A stretch of DNA of 64,000 nucleotides from a virus. Shown here in pieces: positions 1-8,181 of the stretch. Every line of letters starts with the position of its first letter. The stretch's first letter is position 1. The position numbers and the translations under genes are program-made. Where the stretch lies: positions 1 to 64,000 of the IMG/VR virus record IMGVR_UViG_3300024221_000006, one strand, 5' to 3'. The notes below the pieces were generated by a model that saw only the letters and a program-made list of their open reading frames with translations, had not been told where the DNA came from and searched no databases.

Positions 1-1488
1 TTCAGTTTCTTCTACTGCTTCAGTTTCTTCTTCTTCAGTTTCTTCTACTGCTTCAGTTTCTTCTACGAATTCTTCTGCATTTTCTTTATCTTCAGCATCA
101 ACGTCTTCAACTTTATAAGTTTCTCCGTCTACTGTAAATTCTTTTTCTCCGTCTGCGATTGCTTTTGCTCTTGCAGCACCAAATGCATTTCCTTCTTCAA
201 CGTCTTCTTCTTCAGTTTCTTCAACTGCTTCAACGTCTTCTTCTTCAGAAATTTCTTCGTCACCTGCATCGTCAACTGTGTCTTCTAATTCGTCTTCTAA
301 CTCGTCAGATTTGTCTTCAACTTCTGCACCGTGATCTAATTCATTATCTTCAGCATCAACTGTAGGTTCAGTAACATCTGTAGAATCGTCTTCATCTTCA
401 ATTTCTTCAACTTCTTTACCAGCTTCATCTTCTAGTAATAAGTTAGAATTAACTGTTTCTGCAACGTATTCTGCGTATTCAGTAACTTTTTCTAAATTTT
501 CTTTTAAGTATTCAATATACTTTAATAAGCCTTCATGAGTTGTTGCACCTTCATTATAAGATTCTGCTAAATAATTAGTATAGTCTTTAATTGATTCAAC
601 ACCTTCAGCAACATGCTCAGTATATGCAACGCTATTATCTAATTTCTCAGATATTTCGTTATTTGTAGTTATTGTATTATCTAAGTTTTCAGCAAGGTAT
701 GCAGAATACTCGATAGTCTTTTCTAATTTCTCAGCAAGATAGTTTGAATATTCTTTAACGCTTTCAACTTCAGACTTTACAGATTCATCACTATTTAAAG
801 ATTCCATTCCCTCTTTAATAGTTTTTATTTCGCTTGATAAATACTGTGAATATTTATTAAAATCATCAGTACTTACGAATTTTGATTCAGCCATTTTGTT
901 TTCAGTTTTATTTTCGGTTGTTAAAAGTTCTTTTGTATTTCCAATTTCATAAATTTGAATGCTAGAATCGTTATCAAATCCGAAAGATTCGTTAACTCTT
1001 TTTAATTCAGCATTTTCAAAGCCAGGATCTGCAACTAAATCATAAGTGAATAATTGCTTAATTTTAACAGTCCCGTTAGATTCAACTGTACCAGCTGCTC
1101 TAGATGAAATTTGTAAAGGAACACCAGCATCAACCAAAGCTTTAGCCTGACGACCAGCTTCAGTATCAAGTAATCTGATTTTACCTTTTACTTGTTTTGT
1201 TTCGCTATCATAGGATAATTCTTCAATAACGTGAGATACGTTTTTTAAAGATACATCAAATGTTTGTGGGTGATCTAATTCTCCTAAAAGTTTAGAAGAA
1301 CCTATTTTAGATTGAAGAGCTTCAATTTGTGGAACATATTCTGACTCAGTATAGATTCTATTATTTCTATTCTTTTTGTCAATTTCTCCAAATATACCTT
1401 CAAGGACATAAGCCCCATCACCATCTTGTTTGAATTCTAATTCACTAGAAGATCTTTCTAGGATTAATAGATTGTTTTTTGTATTCAT
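1..1488 (-). CDS. 21: Prohead protease-scaffold fusion (T4 gp21 + gp22-like), partial at left edge
   Basis: At least 496 residues; the 3' end lies outside the window. Residues 1-165 look like the T4 gp21 prohead core protease (peptidase S80-like): the GELDHP block puts the candidate catalytic His at 73, and the GVPLQISSRA block puts the candidate Ser at 128 or 129. From Met199 onward the protein is highly charged and helical, with repeated Y-x-x-Y-L-A-E-x-L-x segments, followed by a long Glu/Asp/Thr/Val tail that contains tandem repeats. That is the composition of a prohead core scaffold such as gp22. RVNE-S at 164-168 lies at the junction and fits a self-cleavage site. The ATG at 1488 follows the AGATATATA element by 25 bases. 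Protease assignment is firm; the fused scaffold role is inferred from composition and gene order (20, core protein, 21, 22). Confidence 0.82.
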   Translation of the reverse strand, partial: MNTKNNLLILERSSSELEFKQDGDGAYVLEGIFGEIDKKNRNNRIYTESEYVPQIEALQSKIGSSKLLGELDHPQTFDVSLKNVSHVIEELSYDSETKQVKGKIRLLDTEAGRQAKALVDAGVPLQISSRAAGTVESNGTVKIKQLFTYDLVADPGFENAELKRVNESFGFDNDSSIQIYEIGNTKELLTTENKTENKMAESKFVSTDDFNKYSQYLSSEIKTIKEGMESLNSDESVKSEVESVKEYSNYLAEKLEKTIEYSAYLAENLDNTITTNNEISEKLDNSVAYTEHVAEGVESIKDYTNYLAESYNEGATTHEGLLKYIEYLKENLEKVTEYAEYVAETVNSNLLLEDEAGKEVEEIEDEDDSTDVTEPTVDAEDNELDHGAEVEDKSDELEDELEDTVDDAGDEEISEEEDVEAVEETEEEDVEEGNAFGAARAKAIADGEKEFTVDGETYKVEDVDAEDKENAEEFVEETEAVEETEEEETEAVEETE

Positions 1489-1513
1489 ATATTTTAATAC
1501 TATGTTTGTTGTT

Positions 1514-1522
1514 TATATATCT
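1514..1522 (-). promoter_or_regulatory. Putative late promoter element AGATATATA
   Basis: AGATATATA on the minus strand, 25 bases before the ATG of the protease-scaffold gene. The same nonamer occurs at a similar distance before other structural genes, which is why I read it as the gp55-dependent late promoter (T4 uses TATAAATA). Confidence 0.6.
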
Positions 1523-1550
1523 TTTGAAGAATAATGATTTTTCATTTTTT

Positions 1551-1919
1551 CTATATTTCTAAATCTCCTAGCTCATCTTCTAAGCCTCCAGCACCTTCTT
1601 CGCCACCTTCTTCCTTCTTAGCAGCTTCTTCCTCCTCAGTTTCCTTAGCCTTTACTTCTGTTTCAACTTCTAAATAATAAGTGACTAGAGTTTGCATATC
1701 TTCTTCGGTAAATGCGTTATTACCGTATTCTTTATAAAAATATTCTTTGAATTCTTTCTCTGTTTTACTTGTATTTATTACTCCTATAATTTCAGCAGAT
1801 TTAATCTTTTCACCTGAATCTAAAAGAATATCATCTACTATTACATCTGAATCGTCTCCGACTTCTAGTGCATCTTCTGTTAAATTAGAGTAGTTTTTAA
1901 ATGTTTTTAAGTGTTTCAT
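1551..1919 (-). CDS. Small acidic prohead core protein (position of T4 gp67/gp68)
   Basis: 122 residues, strongly acidic, with a Glu/Lys/Gly-rich low-complexity tail from about residue 85. It lies between the portal gene and the protease gene, the place occupied in T4 by the small core proteins gp67 and gp68. The N-terminus (MKHLKTFKNYSNLTED) resembles the capsid-targeting peptides seen on other proteins in this window, and L13-T14-E15 fits a prohead protease site. Sequence similarity to gp67 or gp68 is not evident, so the role rests on position, charge and the N-terminal motif. Confidence 0.55.
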   Translation of the reverse strand: MKHLKTFKNYSNLTEDALEVGDDSDVIVDDILLDSGEKIKSAEIIGVINTSKTEKEFKEYFYKEYGNNAFTEEDMQTLVTYYLEVETEVKAKETEEEEAAKKEEGGEEGAGGLEDELGDLEI

Positions 1920-1926
1920 TGCTAAT

Positions 1927-1936
1927 TATATATTCT
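1927..1936 (-). promoter_or_regulatory. Variant late-promoter-like element AGAATATATA
   Basis: AGAATATATA in the short gap after the portal stop codon. It is one base longer than the common element and ends only 7 bases before the next ATG, which leaves little room for a leader. It may be a weak promoter or chance AT-rich sequence. Confidence 0.3.
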
Positions 1937-1941
1937 TTTTT

Positions 1942-3537
1942 CTAGAATCCCATGTCCATAGGGTCCACCTCAGGTTCTTCTGCTTCTTCAGAAGCTTGTC
2001 TTTGTTTATAAGCTTCGTTTGCAGCTTTATCGTCAGGGGATAATTTTAAATATCTGTCTACTAAGAATTCCATATCAAAGTAAGGCATTTCTTCCATAGT
2101 AACTGGATCTGTTTTCATTAGAGAATCTTGCATTGTAGATATAAAGTCTAATCGTTTCTCCATGATTTCCATTTGTTTTAATTCAGCAAACATATTCTCT
2201 TCATTAAATTGAATAGCTATTTGAGTTCTAAAACCTGCATCATCTTTAAATTCAGGAAATTTAAGACACATTTGTAACCATAGGGGTTTTACTAAAATTT
2301 CTTGGAAAGAAGAACGTAATCTTTTGATAAATTTAGAAAACTTAATTTCATCTCTAATCATACCATCAGCTGCAAGGTTAAAGTCACCTCCACCGTCTTC
2401 GTACATGAATCTATTGAATGGTATTTTAGAAACCATTTTTAATTTATCATTAAAATATTTAAGTGCTTCTGTATCTGATAATTCGGGACCGTCTCCTCCT
2501 AAAGTTTCAATCTCTGGAGATTCTCCTTCTTTAGATGGTAACCAATATTCTTTGTTAAATTGGAGCATTGGTTTTCCATTAGTTGCTAATGTAGCTGAAT
2601 CCCAATCAAAATCTACAACTTCTTTATAATTACCCATTAATTGAGCAAGAGATTGTTTAGCTCTTGTTTTAGATTTACCACCAACTGGAATAATAAACTT
2701 CATTCTATATGATGAGTTTGTAACCGCCCAGATAACTCTAGTATGTTCCATTATTCTCATCAGGTTAAATGATCTTATAAGTCTTTCTAAGTAACTTACT
2801 CTCGAGGCAGTGGTTATTGAAGAATAAGAAAGATAGATAATCTGTGAATCATACAGGACTCTCTCCTTAACAGGATCGTCCTTAAATTGAACCCATACTT
2901 TTTTACCATCATCTTTATTATAACCTGGCATTAGTGTAATAGGATCTATTTCCTTAAATCCTATAATCTGATCTTGATCTGGGCTGTAAATAATTTCAAA
3001 AGAAAGATATCCGTCAATTAAGAATTTTCTAAAGAAGTACCATGCCGATTGATCTGAATTAAATCCAAAATATTGATATAAATCTCTGTATGATTTATTT
3101 AAGTACTTTGTAACTTCTTCTGAAACATCCATTCCTATAAGTTCTGGATTTCCAATAAAGTTCTTATTGTCATACACGATAGATTCATCACATAAGATAT
3201 CTAATATATCTTCTATTTCATCATGTGTAGAAAATCTTCTTAATTCTTCTCTTTTACCTTCATAACCTTGGTCAAAGAAAGGAATATTTTTTCTCATATT
3301 GGTATCTGCCATCGATAATGCAGCAAATGCCCCATACATGTTATCGTCATCTAGACCCATCTGATTCATTTGGCCGTAACCAAATTCATCTTCTACAGGG
3401 CCTATTGCCTGAGATTGTCTTAAGACTAAATCATCGTAATACATTCCGAAAGACGAGAGTCTTTTTAATGTATCACTTAGTGTGAATGATCTTTTACCAG
3501 TACTTAATGGTCCGTTTCTTTCTATAAATCCTGCCAT
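1942..3537 (-). CDS. 20: Portal vertex protein (T4 gp20)
   Basis: 531 residues, close to the roughly 520 of T4 gp20. This is the dodecameric ring at the unique head vertex through which DNA is packaged and ejected and onto which the head-tail connector assembles. The central part has the typical T4-type portal pattern: a stretch around residues 145-205 with YRDLYQYFGF, WYFFRKFLIDGY and GFKEIDPITLMPGY, then the helical stem and crown. The acidic C-terminus (EEAEEPEVDPMD) is also common in the family. It is followed by a core protein and the protease, as in T4. A variant late element lies 34 bases upstream of its ATG. Confidence 0.9.
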   Translation of the reverse strand: MAGFIERNGPLSTGKRSFTLSDTLKRLSSFGMYYDDLVLRQSQAIGPVEDEFGYGQMNQMGLDDDNMYGAFAALSMADTNMRKNIPFFDQGYEGKREELRRFSTHDEIEDILDILCDESIVYDNKNFIGNPELIGMDVSEEVTKYLNKSYRDLYQYFGFNSDQSAWYFFRKFLIDGYLSFEIIYSPDQDQIIGFKEIDPITLMPGYNKDDGKKVWVQFKDDPVKERVLYDSQIIYLSYSSITTASRVSYLERLIRSFNLMRIMEHTRVIWAVTNSSYRMKFIIPVGGKSKTRAKQSLAQLMGNYKEVVDFDWDSATLATNGKPMLQFNKEYWLPSKEGESPEIETLGGDGPELSDTEALKYFNDKLKMVSKIPFNRFMYEDGGGDFNLAADGMIRDEIKFSKFIKRLRSSFQEILVKPLWLQMCLKFPEFKDDAGFRTQIAIQFNEENMFAELKQMEIMEKRLDFISTMQDSLMKTDPVTMEEMPYFDMEFLVDRYLKLSPDDKAANEAYKQRQASEEAEEPEVDPMDMGF

Positions 3538-3569
3538 GTGTTAAAATTACAATTGTATTATACTTCTCT

Positions 3570-4166
3570 TTATATATTCTTTTTTCTACGATGATCTTCA
3601 AATAATCTAATAAGCTGCTGTTTATCAATTCCCTGAAGAGAATCGAAGTCACATATTGCCATCTTACACCAATCTTTATAAGCTACTACAGCTTGATTAG
3701 TTTTTTTAGAAGGCTTATATCTTCTTATTGCAAAATCATATCCAAATGATTCAAGATATCTTTTTGCACCTTTATATGAAAATCTGGGTAAACCTTTTTG
3801 TTTTTTAGCGTCTTCCTTTTTAGAAGCGGATTTTATAGATGATTCGTATCTACCATATATCTCGTCTAAGAATTCTTCTCTAAATTTAGGAGGAAGCATT
3901 GTTATATTAATTCCTATGTCGTCTCCTTCATAAGGATCTAAGGCTAGAACAACAGGATTATCATCATACCATTTAATATCCTCTGTTATTGGGGTATATT
4001 CAAATACATACATTTTTCCTGGAACAAATCTAGATCTAATAGAACCCACTGCCTTTTCCTTTTTATCCTTTAAACTTTTTTGAAACCACTGTTCAGCCTC
4101 GTTGGCCGCCTTGGCCCTACCCTTGCCCTTTATTAATTTTTTTATTTCCTCTTTAATGTAGCCCAT
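3570..4166 (-). CDS. 2: DNA end protector-like protein (T4 gp2-like)
   Basis: 198 residues, basic N-terminus. The central segment, roughly residues 48-105, has the pattern PGKMYVFEYTP...WYDDNPVVLALDPY...GINITMLPPKFR. I associate this pattern with the T4-like gp2 family, which caps the DNA ends in the filled head and protects them from host RecBCD. The C-terminal third is Lys/Arg-rich. It overlaps the gp4 gene by 14 bases; in T4 genes 2 and 4 are also neighbours, both needed for head completion. The assignment rests on the remembered family pattern plus this neighbourhood; another neck or head-completion protein is possible. Confidence 0.5.
   Translation of the reverse strand: MGYIKEEIKKLIKGKGRAKAANEAEQWFQKSLKDKKEKAVGSIRSRFVPGKMYVFEYTPITEDIKWYDDNPVVLALDPYEGDDIGINITMLPPKFREEFLDEIYGRYESSIKSASKKEDAKKQKGLPRFSYKGAKRYLESFGYDFAIRRYKPSKKTNQAVVAYKDWCKMAICDFDSLQGIDKQQLIRLFEDHRRKKNI
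3571..3580 (-). promoter_or_regulatory. Variant late-promoter-like element AGAATATATA
   Basis: AGAATATATA overlapping the last codons of the gp2-like gene (its TAA is the end of the element), 34 bases before the portal ATG. A GTATAAT sequence follows it. The spacing matches the late elements elsewhere; the extra A makes it less certain. Confidence 0.45.
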
Positions 4167-4641
4167 TTATTATAGTTTCTTCTGTTAGAACTATGAAGTT
4201 CCAATTTCTTTGAGAGCAGAATTCTTTAGCTGCATTATATTTATCCATATTTTTAACATATTGCTCTGCTAAAAATTTATATGACTTAAGAGCCTTCTTA
4301 GAATTTACTCTAGGAGGCTCTGGTTTTATTATCTGTTGCTTTGGTTTGATTTCTACTAGATATTCTTTAGTAGTTTTATCGGGCTGAATTGCCTTAAAAT
4401 AAAAATCAGGGTAATATTTCCTTTTGGTAGAATCTTGTCTAGACCAATATGGTATTTCAACTGGTTCGCTTGACCACATACTTACCTTTTCATTTTTGTC
4501 ACACCACATCATAAACTTACGTTCCCAGGAACTTCTATATATGATAGGAGTAGGTCCTGCATATTTAGAAGGATTATTAGGTTTATAATAACCTTGATTA
4601 AATCCTGAATTTTTAGTTGGTTTGACATTCTTTATTGACAT
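4153..4641 (-). CDS. 4: Head completion protein (T4 gp4, also called gp50/65)
   Basis: 162 residues (T4 gp4 is about 150). The family is needed to finish DNA-filled heads and has a nuclease-like fold related to the TnsA N-terminal/PD-(D/E)xK group. Visible motifs are YRSSWERKFMMWCD (about 34-48), then PVEIPYW, then the active-site-like cluster KYYPDFYF (about 75-82) followed by YLVEIKPKQQ (about 93-102), i.e. D...ExK. The stop overlaps the start of the gp2-like gene, and the start touches the stop of the sigma factor gene at 4641, so the three form one transcription unit. Confidence 0.8.
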   Translation of the reverse strand: MSIKNVKPTKNSGFNQGYYKPNNPSKYAGPTPIIYRSSWERKFMMWCDKNEKVSMWSSEPVEIPYWSRQDSTKRKYYPDFYFKAIQPDKTTKEYLVEIKPKQQIIKPEPPRVNSKKALKSYKFLAEQYVKNMDKYNAAKEFCSQRNWNFIVLTEETIINGLH

Positions 4642-5024
4642 TAGATGCTATAAATTCCTGTTTGATTTTCAGAGTTGCCTGATCCTTTGTCTATAGATAG
4701 AGTTCCTTTGTATTTTTGAGGGTGAATCTTATTCCATCCTTTGGCGTATCCTCTCTTTGCTATCTCTGTGAAATAAGCAAATGCATTTGGATATTTAGGA
4801 TTGAAGTTTCTCCAATATTTTAAAAGGTCTAATATAGCGAATTGTAGACAATCGTTCCTATCATCTTCACTAACATACCTCATCCTATTGATCGCCTTTT
4901 CTGCCAAGAGAATTAGCATTTTTTCAGCATCTCTTGTTAATTTATCCTGTTCTTTTGAAAGGACCATTTGATCAAAGAGGTCTCTGTTATTTAAATAGTT
5001 TTTTGATTTTCTTCTTTTAGCCAC
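4641..5024 (-). CDS. 55: Late-gene RNA polymerase sigma factor (T4 gp55)
   Basis: 127 residues, shorter than T4 gp55 (185). gp55 is a minimal sigma factor that directs host RNA polymerase to late promoters and is activated through gp33 and the sliding clamp. The core DRNDCLQFAILDLLKYWRNF...NAFAYFTEIAKRGYAKGWNK (residues about 57-100) is the conserved sigma region-2-like block. The C-terminus (TGIYSI) does not show the hydrophobic clamp-binding tail expected from T4. The start codon is GTG at 5024; a TATAAATA sequence lies just upstream (5038-5045). A recurrent AGATATATA element before late genes elsewhere in the window fits its presence. Confidence 0.75.
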   Translation of the reverse strand: MAKRRKSKNYLNNRDLFDQMVLSKEQDKLTRDAEKMLILLAEKAINRMRYVSEDDRNDCLQFAILDLLKYWRNFNPKYPNAFAYFTEIAKRGYAKGWNKIHPQKYKGTLSIDKGSGNSENQTGIYSI

Positions 5025-5081
5025 AATGTTGTTGGTTTATTTATAGAGATTATACTCAAAAATGTTAAAAAGTTTATTAAC

Positions 5082-5106
5082 CTAAAAAAGGGACCAATGG
5101 TCCCTT
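5082..5106 (-). terminator. Rho-independent terminator
   Basis: On the minus strand AAGGGACC-ATT-GGTCCCTT followed by a run of T, directly after the stop codon of the coiled-coil gene at 5129. It separates that transcript from the gp55 gene. Confidence 0.85.
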
Positions 5107-5128
5107 CTCTATTTTACGATGATACGTC

Positions 5129-5881
5129 TTATGCGTTTAAAGCTTCGATCTTATCTTCCCATACTTTAATCTCTGAATTAATTAAAGCATCAGCAGCTTT
5201 AATTTCTTCAATTGATTTATCAGCTTCAGCTAATAAACCTCTTTGATCTTTTAAGAAAGAAATCATTTCTTCAAACTTTGAAATTTCTTCAGATTTCTTA
5301 GCAAGTTCTAAAGTTTCTCCTTCTAGCATTTCAATTACTACAGCTGAAGCGTCTTCTGAAGTTTCTGCTTTAATATAAGATACTGCTTCGTTAGCGGTAG
5401 CTGAAAAGAATTTATTTAATTTGGTGTCTTTGTTGAATCTTGAAATAAATAGATTTTCATCTAATTTAAATAAATCAACAGTGACACCTCCCTTCTTATA
5501 CGTGGTAGCGAAGTCTAAATACATGAAATTTTCTACAATAGTAGAAAGGCTTTCAAATAATTCAGCTTTATTTTTGTTGTCATATCTAACTAGTCCGCTG
5601 GCTAATACGTATGTTGAGAATGATTCAGTAATTTCAGATGTTCCATTGTAGAACTTTCCTTCTTCAATGTTGTAAATAAATTTTGAACCTTTGTTATACC
5701 ATTTGATATCGTTTCCTACTATATCGAAGTTTTCAAAAGCAGAAATTGCGTTTAAAAATTCTTTATTAGTTGGTCTTTCGATAATTTCAATGTTGTTTTC
5801 TTTTATTTCGTAAGCTCTATTATTTAAATAGAATTGAACGTTTTCTTCAATTTTTACGAAAGGTGCTAACATGTTTGTCAT
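5129..5881 (-). CDS. Late protein of unknown function, C-terminal coiled coil
   Basis: 250 residues, acidic. I do not recognise the family. The N-terminal half is mixed alpha/beta; from about residue 175 to the end it is a charged, heptad-like helix (SEEISKFEEMISFLKDQRG...). It has its own AGATATATA element 31 bases upstream and its own terminator downstream, so it is probably a monocistronic, strongly expressed late transcript. That fits an abundant virion or head-core component, but nothing in the sequence proves it. Confidence 0.6.
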   Translation of the reverse strand: MTNMLAPFVKIEENVQFYLNNRAYEIKENNIEIIERPTNKEFLNAISAFENFDIVGNDIKWYNKGSKFIYNIEEGKFYNGTSEITESFSTYVLASGLVRYDNKNKAELFESLSTIVENFMYLDFATTYKKGGVTVDLFKLDENLFISRFNKDTKLNKFFSATANEAVSYIKAETSEDASAVVIEMLEGETLELAKKSEEISKFEEMISFLKDQRGLLAEADKSIEEIKAADALINSEIKVWEDKIEALNA

Positions 5882-5910
5882 TTTATTATTCGTTTAATTT
5901 TATTGTTTAA

Positions 5911-6804
5911 CTATATATCTGTATCGTTTTCATCAATTATGTTAGGATTGTCAGGTTGTGCCTGTGATTGCTCATCCTTTGCCTCTCCTTTATTAGATGT
6001 AATTGATTTTTGTTTTATTTCAAACATCCTATTTCCAGCGTGAAATTCAGAAGATCCACCTGAACCATATCTATATGCTCTAGATTCTCCAGATTCTCCA
6101 GATGATCCAGAACCTGGATTTCCGTCTGGCGTGTTTGAGAAAGAAGGTATAAATGAATTTACTTCTATTGGAAATGTTATTTTATATTTGTCTTTATCGT
6201 CGAATCCAAAATCTATTGGAGCCTCCACTGTATAATCATCCGGTAAAGAATAATACGAAGGTAATCTGTACGTTCCTTCTTCTAGATGTCCTACTTCTAT
6301 GTTAAAGTAATTAGATTTATATAATTTCTTTACTATCATTTCAGTAATCTTTAAAGAATCTAACATTGAAGATACTAAAACTTCTATGTCAAAATTTATT
6401 AAAATTGGAATCATTTCAAATTCAGAAGAATATGCTTGTAGAGCTCCTTCTTCATCAAGTCTAGAATAATTTCCCATTATTCTTTTATTGACTAGTTTAG
6501 AAGATTCTATAGATATTGAAGAAATTCTAGCGACTCCTCTTGGAATTACATCGTAATTTCCATCTGCAAACCCAGGATCAGGGTAGCAGTCATCGCCACT
6601 TGCTGTTGTAAATAGAAAATTATCTCTTAAAAATTGATCGTCTCCTGTGATCGAATAATAAAAAGGAACGTCTATATCCTTTCTCTCATTAGCGCTTACT
6701 TGTCTTTGAAACCAAACTTTATTATTTAAGTCTGCCAATAGACCGATAATTATATGCCTAATTACAGAATCGTCCGTGTTATATTTAAGATTATATGTAG
6801 CCAT
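5911..6804 (-). CDS. 15: Tail sheath stabiliser / tail completion protein (T4 gp15-like)
   Basis: 297 residues (T4 gp15 is about 270). gp15 forms the ring that caps the head-proximal end of the tail tube and sheath and joins to the neck. The pattern matches gp15 along its length: LLADLNNKVWFQRQ then VPFYYSITGDDQFLRD (about 22-60), PRGVARISSISIES (about 88-101), FEMIPILINFDIEVLVSS...ITEMIVKKLY (about 129-165), and a C-terminal Gly/Ser- and Pro-rich tail with a tandem SGESGES repeat. It starts 3 bases after the ATPase gene stop and shares its late promoter. Confidence 0.65.
   Translation of the reverse strand: MATYNLKYNTDDSVIRHIIIGLLADLNNKVWFQRQVSANERKDIDVPFYYSITGDDQFLRDNFLFTTASGDDCYPDPGFADGNYDVIPRGVARISSISIESSKLVNKRIMGNYSRLDEEGALQAYSSEFEMIPILINFDIEVLVSSMLDSLKITEMIVKKLYKSNYFNIEVGHLEEGTYRLPSYYSLPDDYTVEAPIDFGFDDKDKYKITFPIEVNSFIPSFSNTPDGNPGSGSSGESGESRAYRYGSGGSSEFHAGNRMFEIKQKSITSNKGEAKDEQSQAQPDNPNIIDENDTDI
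5912..5920 (-). promoter_or_regulatory. Putative late promoter element AGATATATA
   Basis: AGATATATA on the minus strand overlapping the stop codon (TAG) of the gp15-like gene, 31 bases before the ATG of the coiled-coil late gene. Confidence 0.6.
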
Positions 6805-6807
6805 TTA

Positions 6808-8145
6808 TTATAGGTATCTTGTCGCTGCTCTTTGCCAGTTTGGTAAACCTGACATTTTTAAACCAGCTGCTTTAACGAATGTTCTCATAGAAATATCGTT
6901 TGCGTTTTTCATAAATTCGTAGATTTCTTCCTTTTCTTTAAGTGGCATCTCGGTAGGTTCTAAATGGGGTAATAACCTTTCCATTCTTTCCATTAAGGTT
7001 GCATCATCAGGATTTACATCTACTAAAATAGATCTAGATCTAATAGCTCCATCTGGATCTGCCTTTTCTTTTGCTAAATTCGAAATAAAAATTACTCTTC
7101 CTGCGAATTCAAATGAGTTAGGAACAATTCCATTTTCTTCTAATGTGAATGCTTCTTCAGGACTCACATCTTTAGGATCATATACTGCTTTAGTCTTTTT
7201 TAAATAAGAGATTTTTCTTACTTTCTTTGTATCTAATGCCGCTTTCATTAAGTTTCTACCGTTTTCATCTCTAAATACTGCATCACAGTCATCAAAGATT
7301 AATGTCTTATTTCTATATTGATAGAATTTCTTATACATCATAATAACAGATGCTGCACCTGAAACCATAACGTAATCTTCTTCGTCAACAAGACCTTCAT
7401 CTTTCATTGCTCTTTCTACATTATATGTTTTACCAGTACCTGCTCTACCTGAAATAAATAAAGAGTTAAATGCACCTGCAGCGACTCTTCTTGATATTTC
7501 GTAAATATCTTCCATTGTTTCTTCAAGATATTTAACCTTATCATTAAGTGTCATATCATTTTGTGTTTCAGCTGCGGTAGGTTTTACTACAACCTGCTGT
7601 CCTTTCTTAATATTCATGATTGAAGAATAAGGAACTTCTAATTCGTCTGCTATTTTATTAACGGCCATTCCAGCTGCTAATTTAGCCTCGATCATTTTAA
7701 TTTCTTCTTTAGAGAATGCTCTTTTAGTTCTTCTTTCTAATAACATTGACTCTTGTATAGATGCAACGTATTTTTTATCCATTAATCTAACGAATTCTCC
7801 AACTAATTTAACAATTGGGAATGTTTCAGATGAAATAGAAAAATCAGATTTAGCGTCTGCTGCATCTGAGAAATAGATTATAGAACCTACAATACCAGGG
7901 TTTTTTGCAGCAGCGGGAGTTACCATAAATGCCTCTGTACCTTTACTTGAGTAAAACATTACTCCAGAACCCATATCAGTTATCATTTCAAATGGAAACT
8001 TTTTAAAGTCCTTCTTTGTTTTCTTATTTACAAATCTTGCGATTATCGTAGCTGCTTTATTTAGAGAAGGATTTACAAGTTCTATTGAACCCGTTTTCAT
8101 AGCTTCATTTAAATACTGATCGTATTTTAAGATTTTATTATTCAT
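6808..8145 (-). CDS. AAA+ ATPase with helix-turn-helix and capsid-targeting-like N-terminus
   Basis: 445 residues. Residues 1-14 (MNNKILKYDQYLNE, then A) match the internal-protein capsid-targeting pattern seen on several other proteins here. Residues about 20-125 form a small alpha/beta domain; ESMLLE-R at 132-138 looks like a second prohead protease site. Residues 141-182 are a homeodomain-like HTH (FSKEEIKMIEAKLAAG...ADELEVPYSSIMNIK). The AAA+ core has Walker A GRAGTGKT (233-240) and Walker B LIFDDCD (282-288). It is read from a late promoter with the gp15-like gene. The molecular role is unknown; a packaged or morphogenetic ATPase acting on DNA is my inference. Confidence 0.65.
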   Translation of the reverse strand: MNNKILKYDQYLNEAMKTGSIELVNPSLNKAATIIARFVNKKTKKDFKKFPFEMITDMGSGVMFYSSKGTEAFMVTPAAAKNPGIVGSIIYFSDAADAKSDFSISSETFPIVKLVGEFVRLMDKKYVASIQESMLLERRTKRAFSKEEIKMIEAKLAAGMAVNKIADELEVPYSSIMNIKKGQQVVVKPTAAETQNDMTLNDKVKYLEETMEDIYEISRRVAAGAFNSLFISGRAGTGKTYNVERAMKDEGLVDEEDYVMVSGAASVIMMYKKFYQYRNKTLIFDDCDAVFRDENGRNLMKAALDTKKVRKISYLKKTKAVYDPKDVSPEEAFTLEENGIVPNSFEFAGRVIFISNLAKEKADPDGAIRSRSILVDVNPDDATLMERMERLLPHLEPTEMPLKEKEEIYEFMKNANDISMRTFVKAAGLKMSGLPNWQRAATRYL

Positions 8146-8172
8146 GTTTAAGTGAAATCTTTTTATTTGATT

Positions 8173-8181
8173 TATATATCT
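8173..8181 (-). promoter_or_regulatory. Putative late promoter element AGATATATA
   Basis: AGATATATA (followed by AATC) just after the gp46 stop codon, 27 bases before the ATG of the AAA+ ATPase gene. It would start a late transcript inside what is otherwise a replication/recombination gene run. Confidence 0.65.

Noticed and set aside
159-365. Plus-strand open frame across the acidic scaffold region
   Set aside because: It is the shadow of the Glu/Val/Ser repeats of the protease-scaffold gene; residues are almost only Leu, Gln, His and Phe, and no plus-strand genes exist elsewhere.
5038-5045. T4-type late promoter TATAAATA before the gp55 gene
   Set aside because: Single occurrence of an AT-rich 8-mer in AT-rich DNA and only 13 bases before the start codon; the repeated AGATATATA element is a better candidate for this phage.
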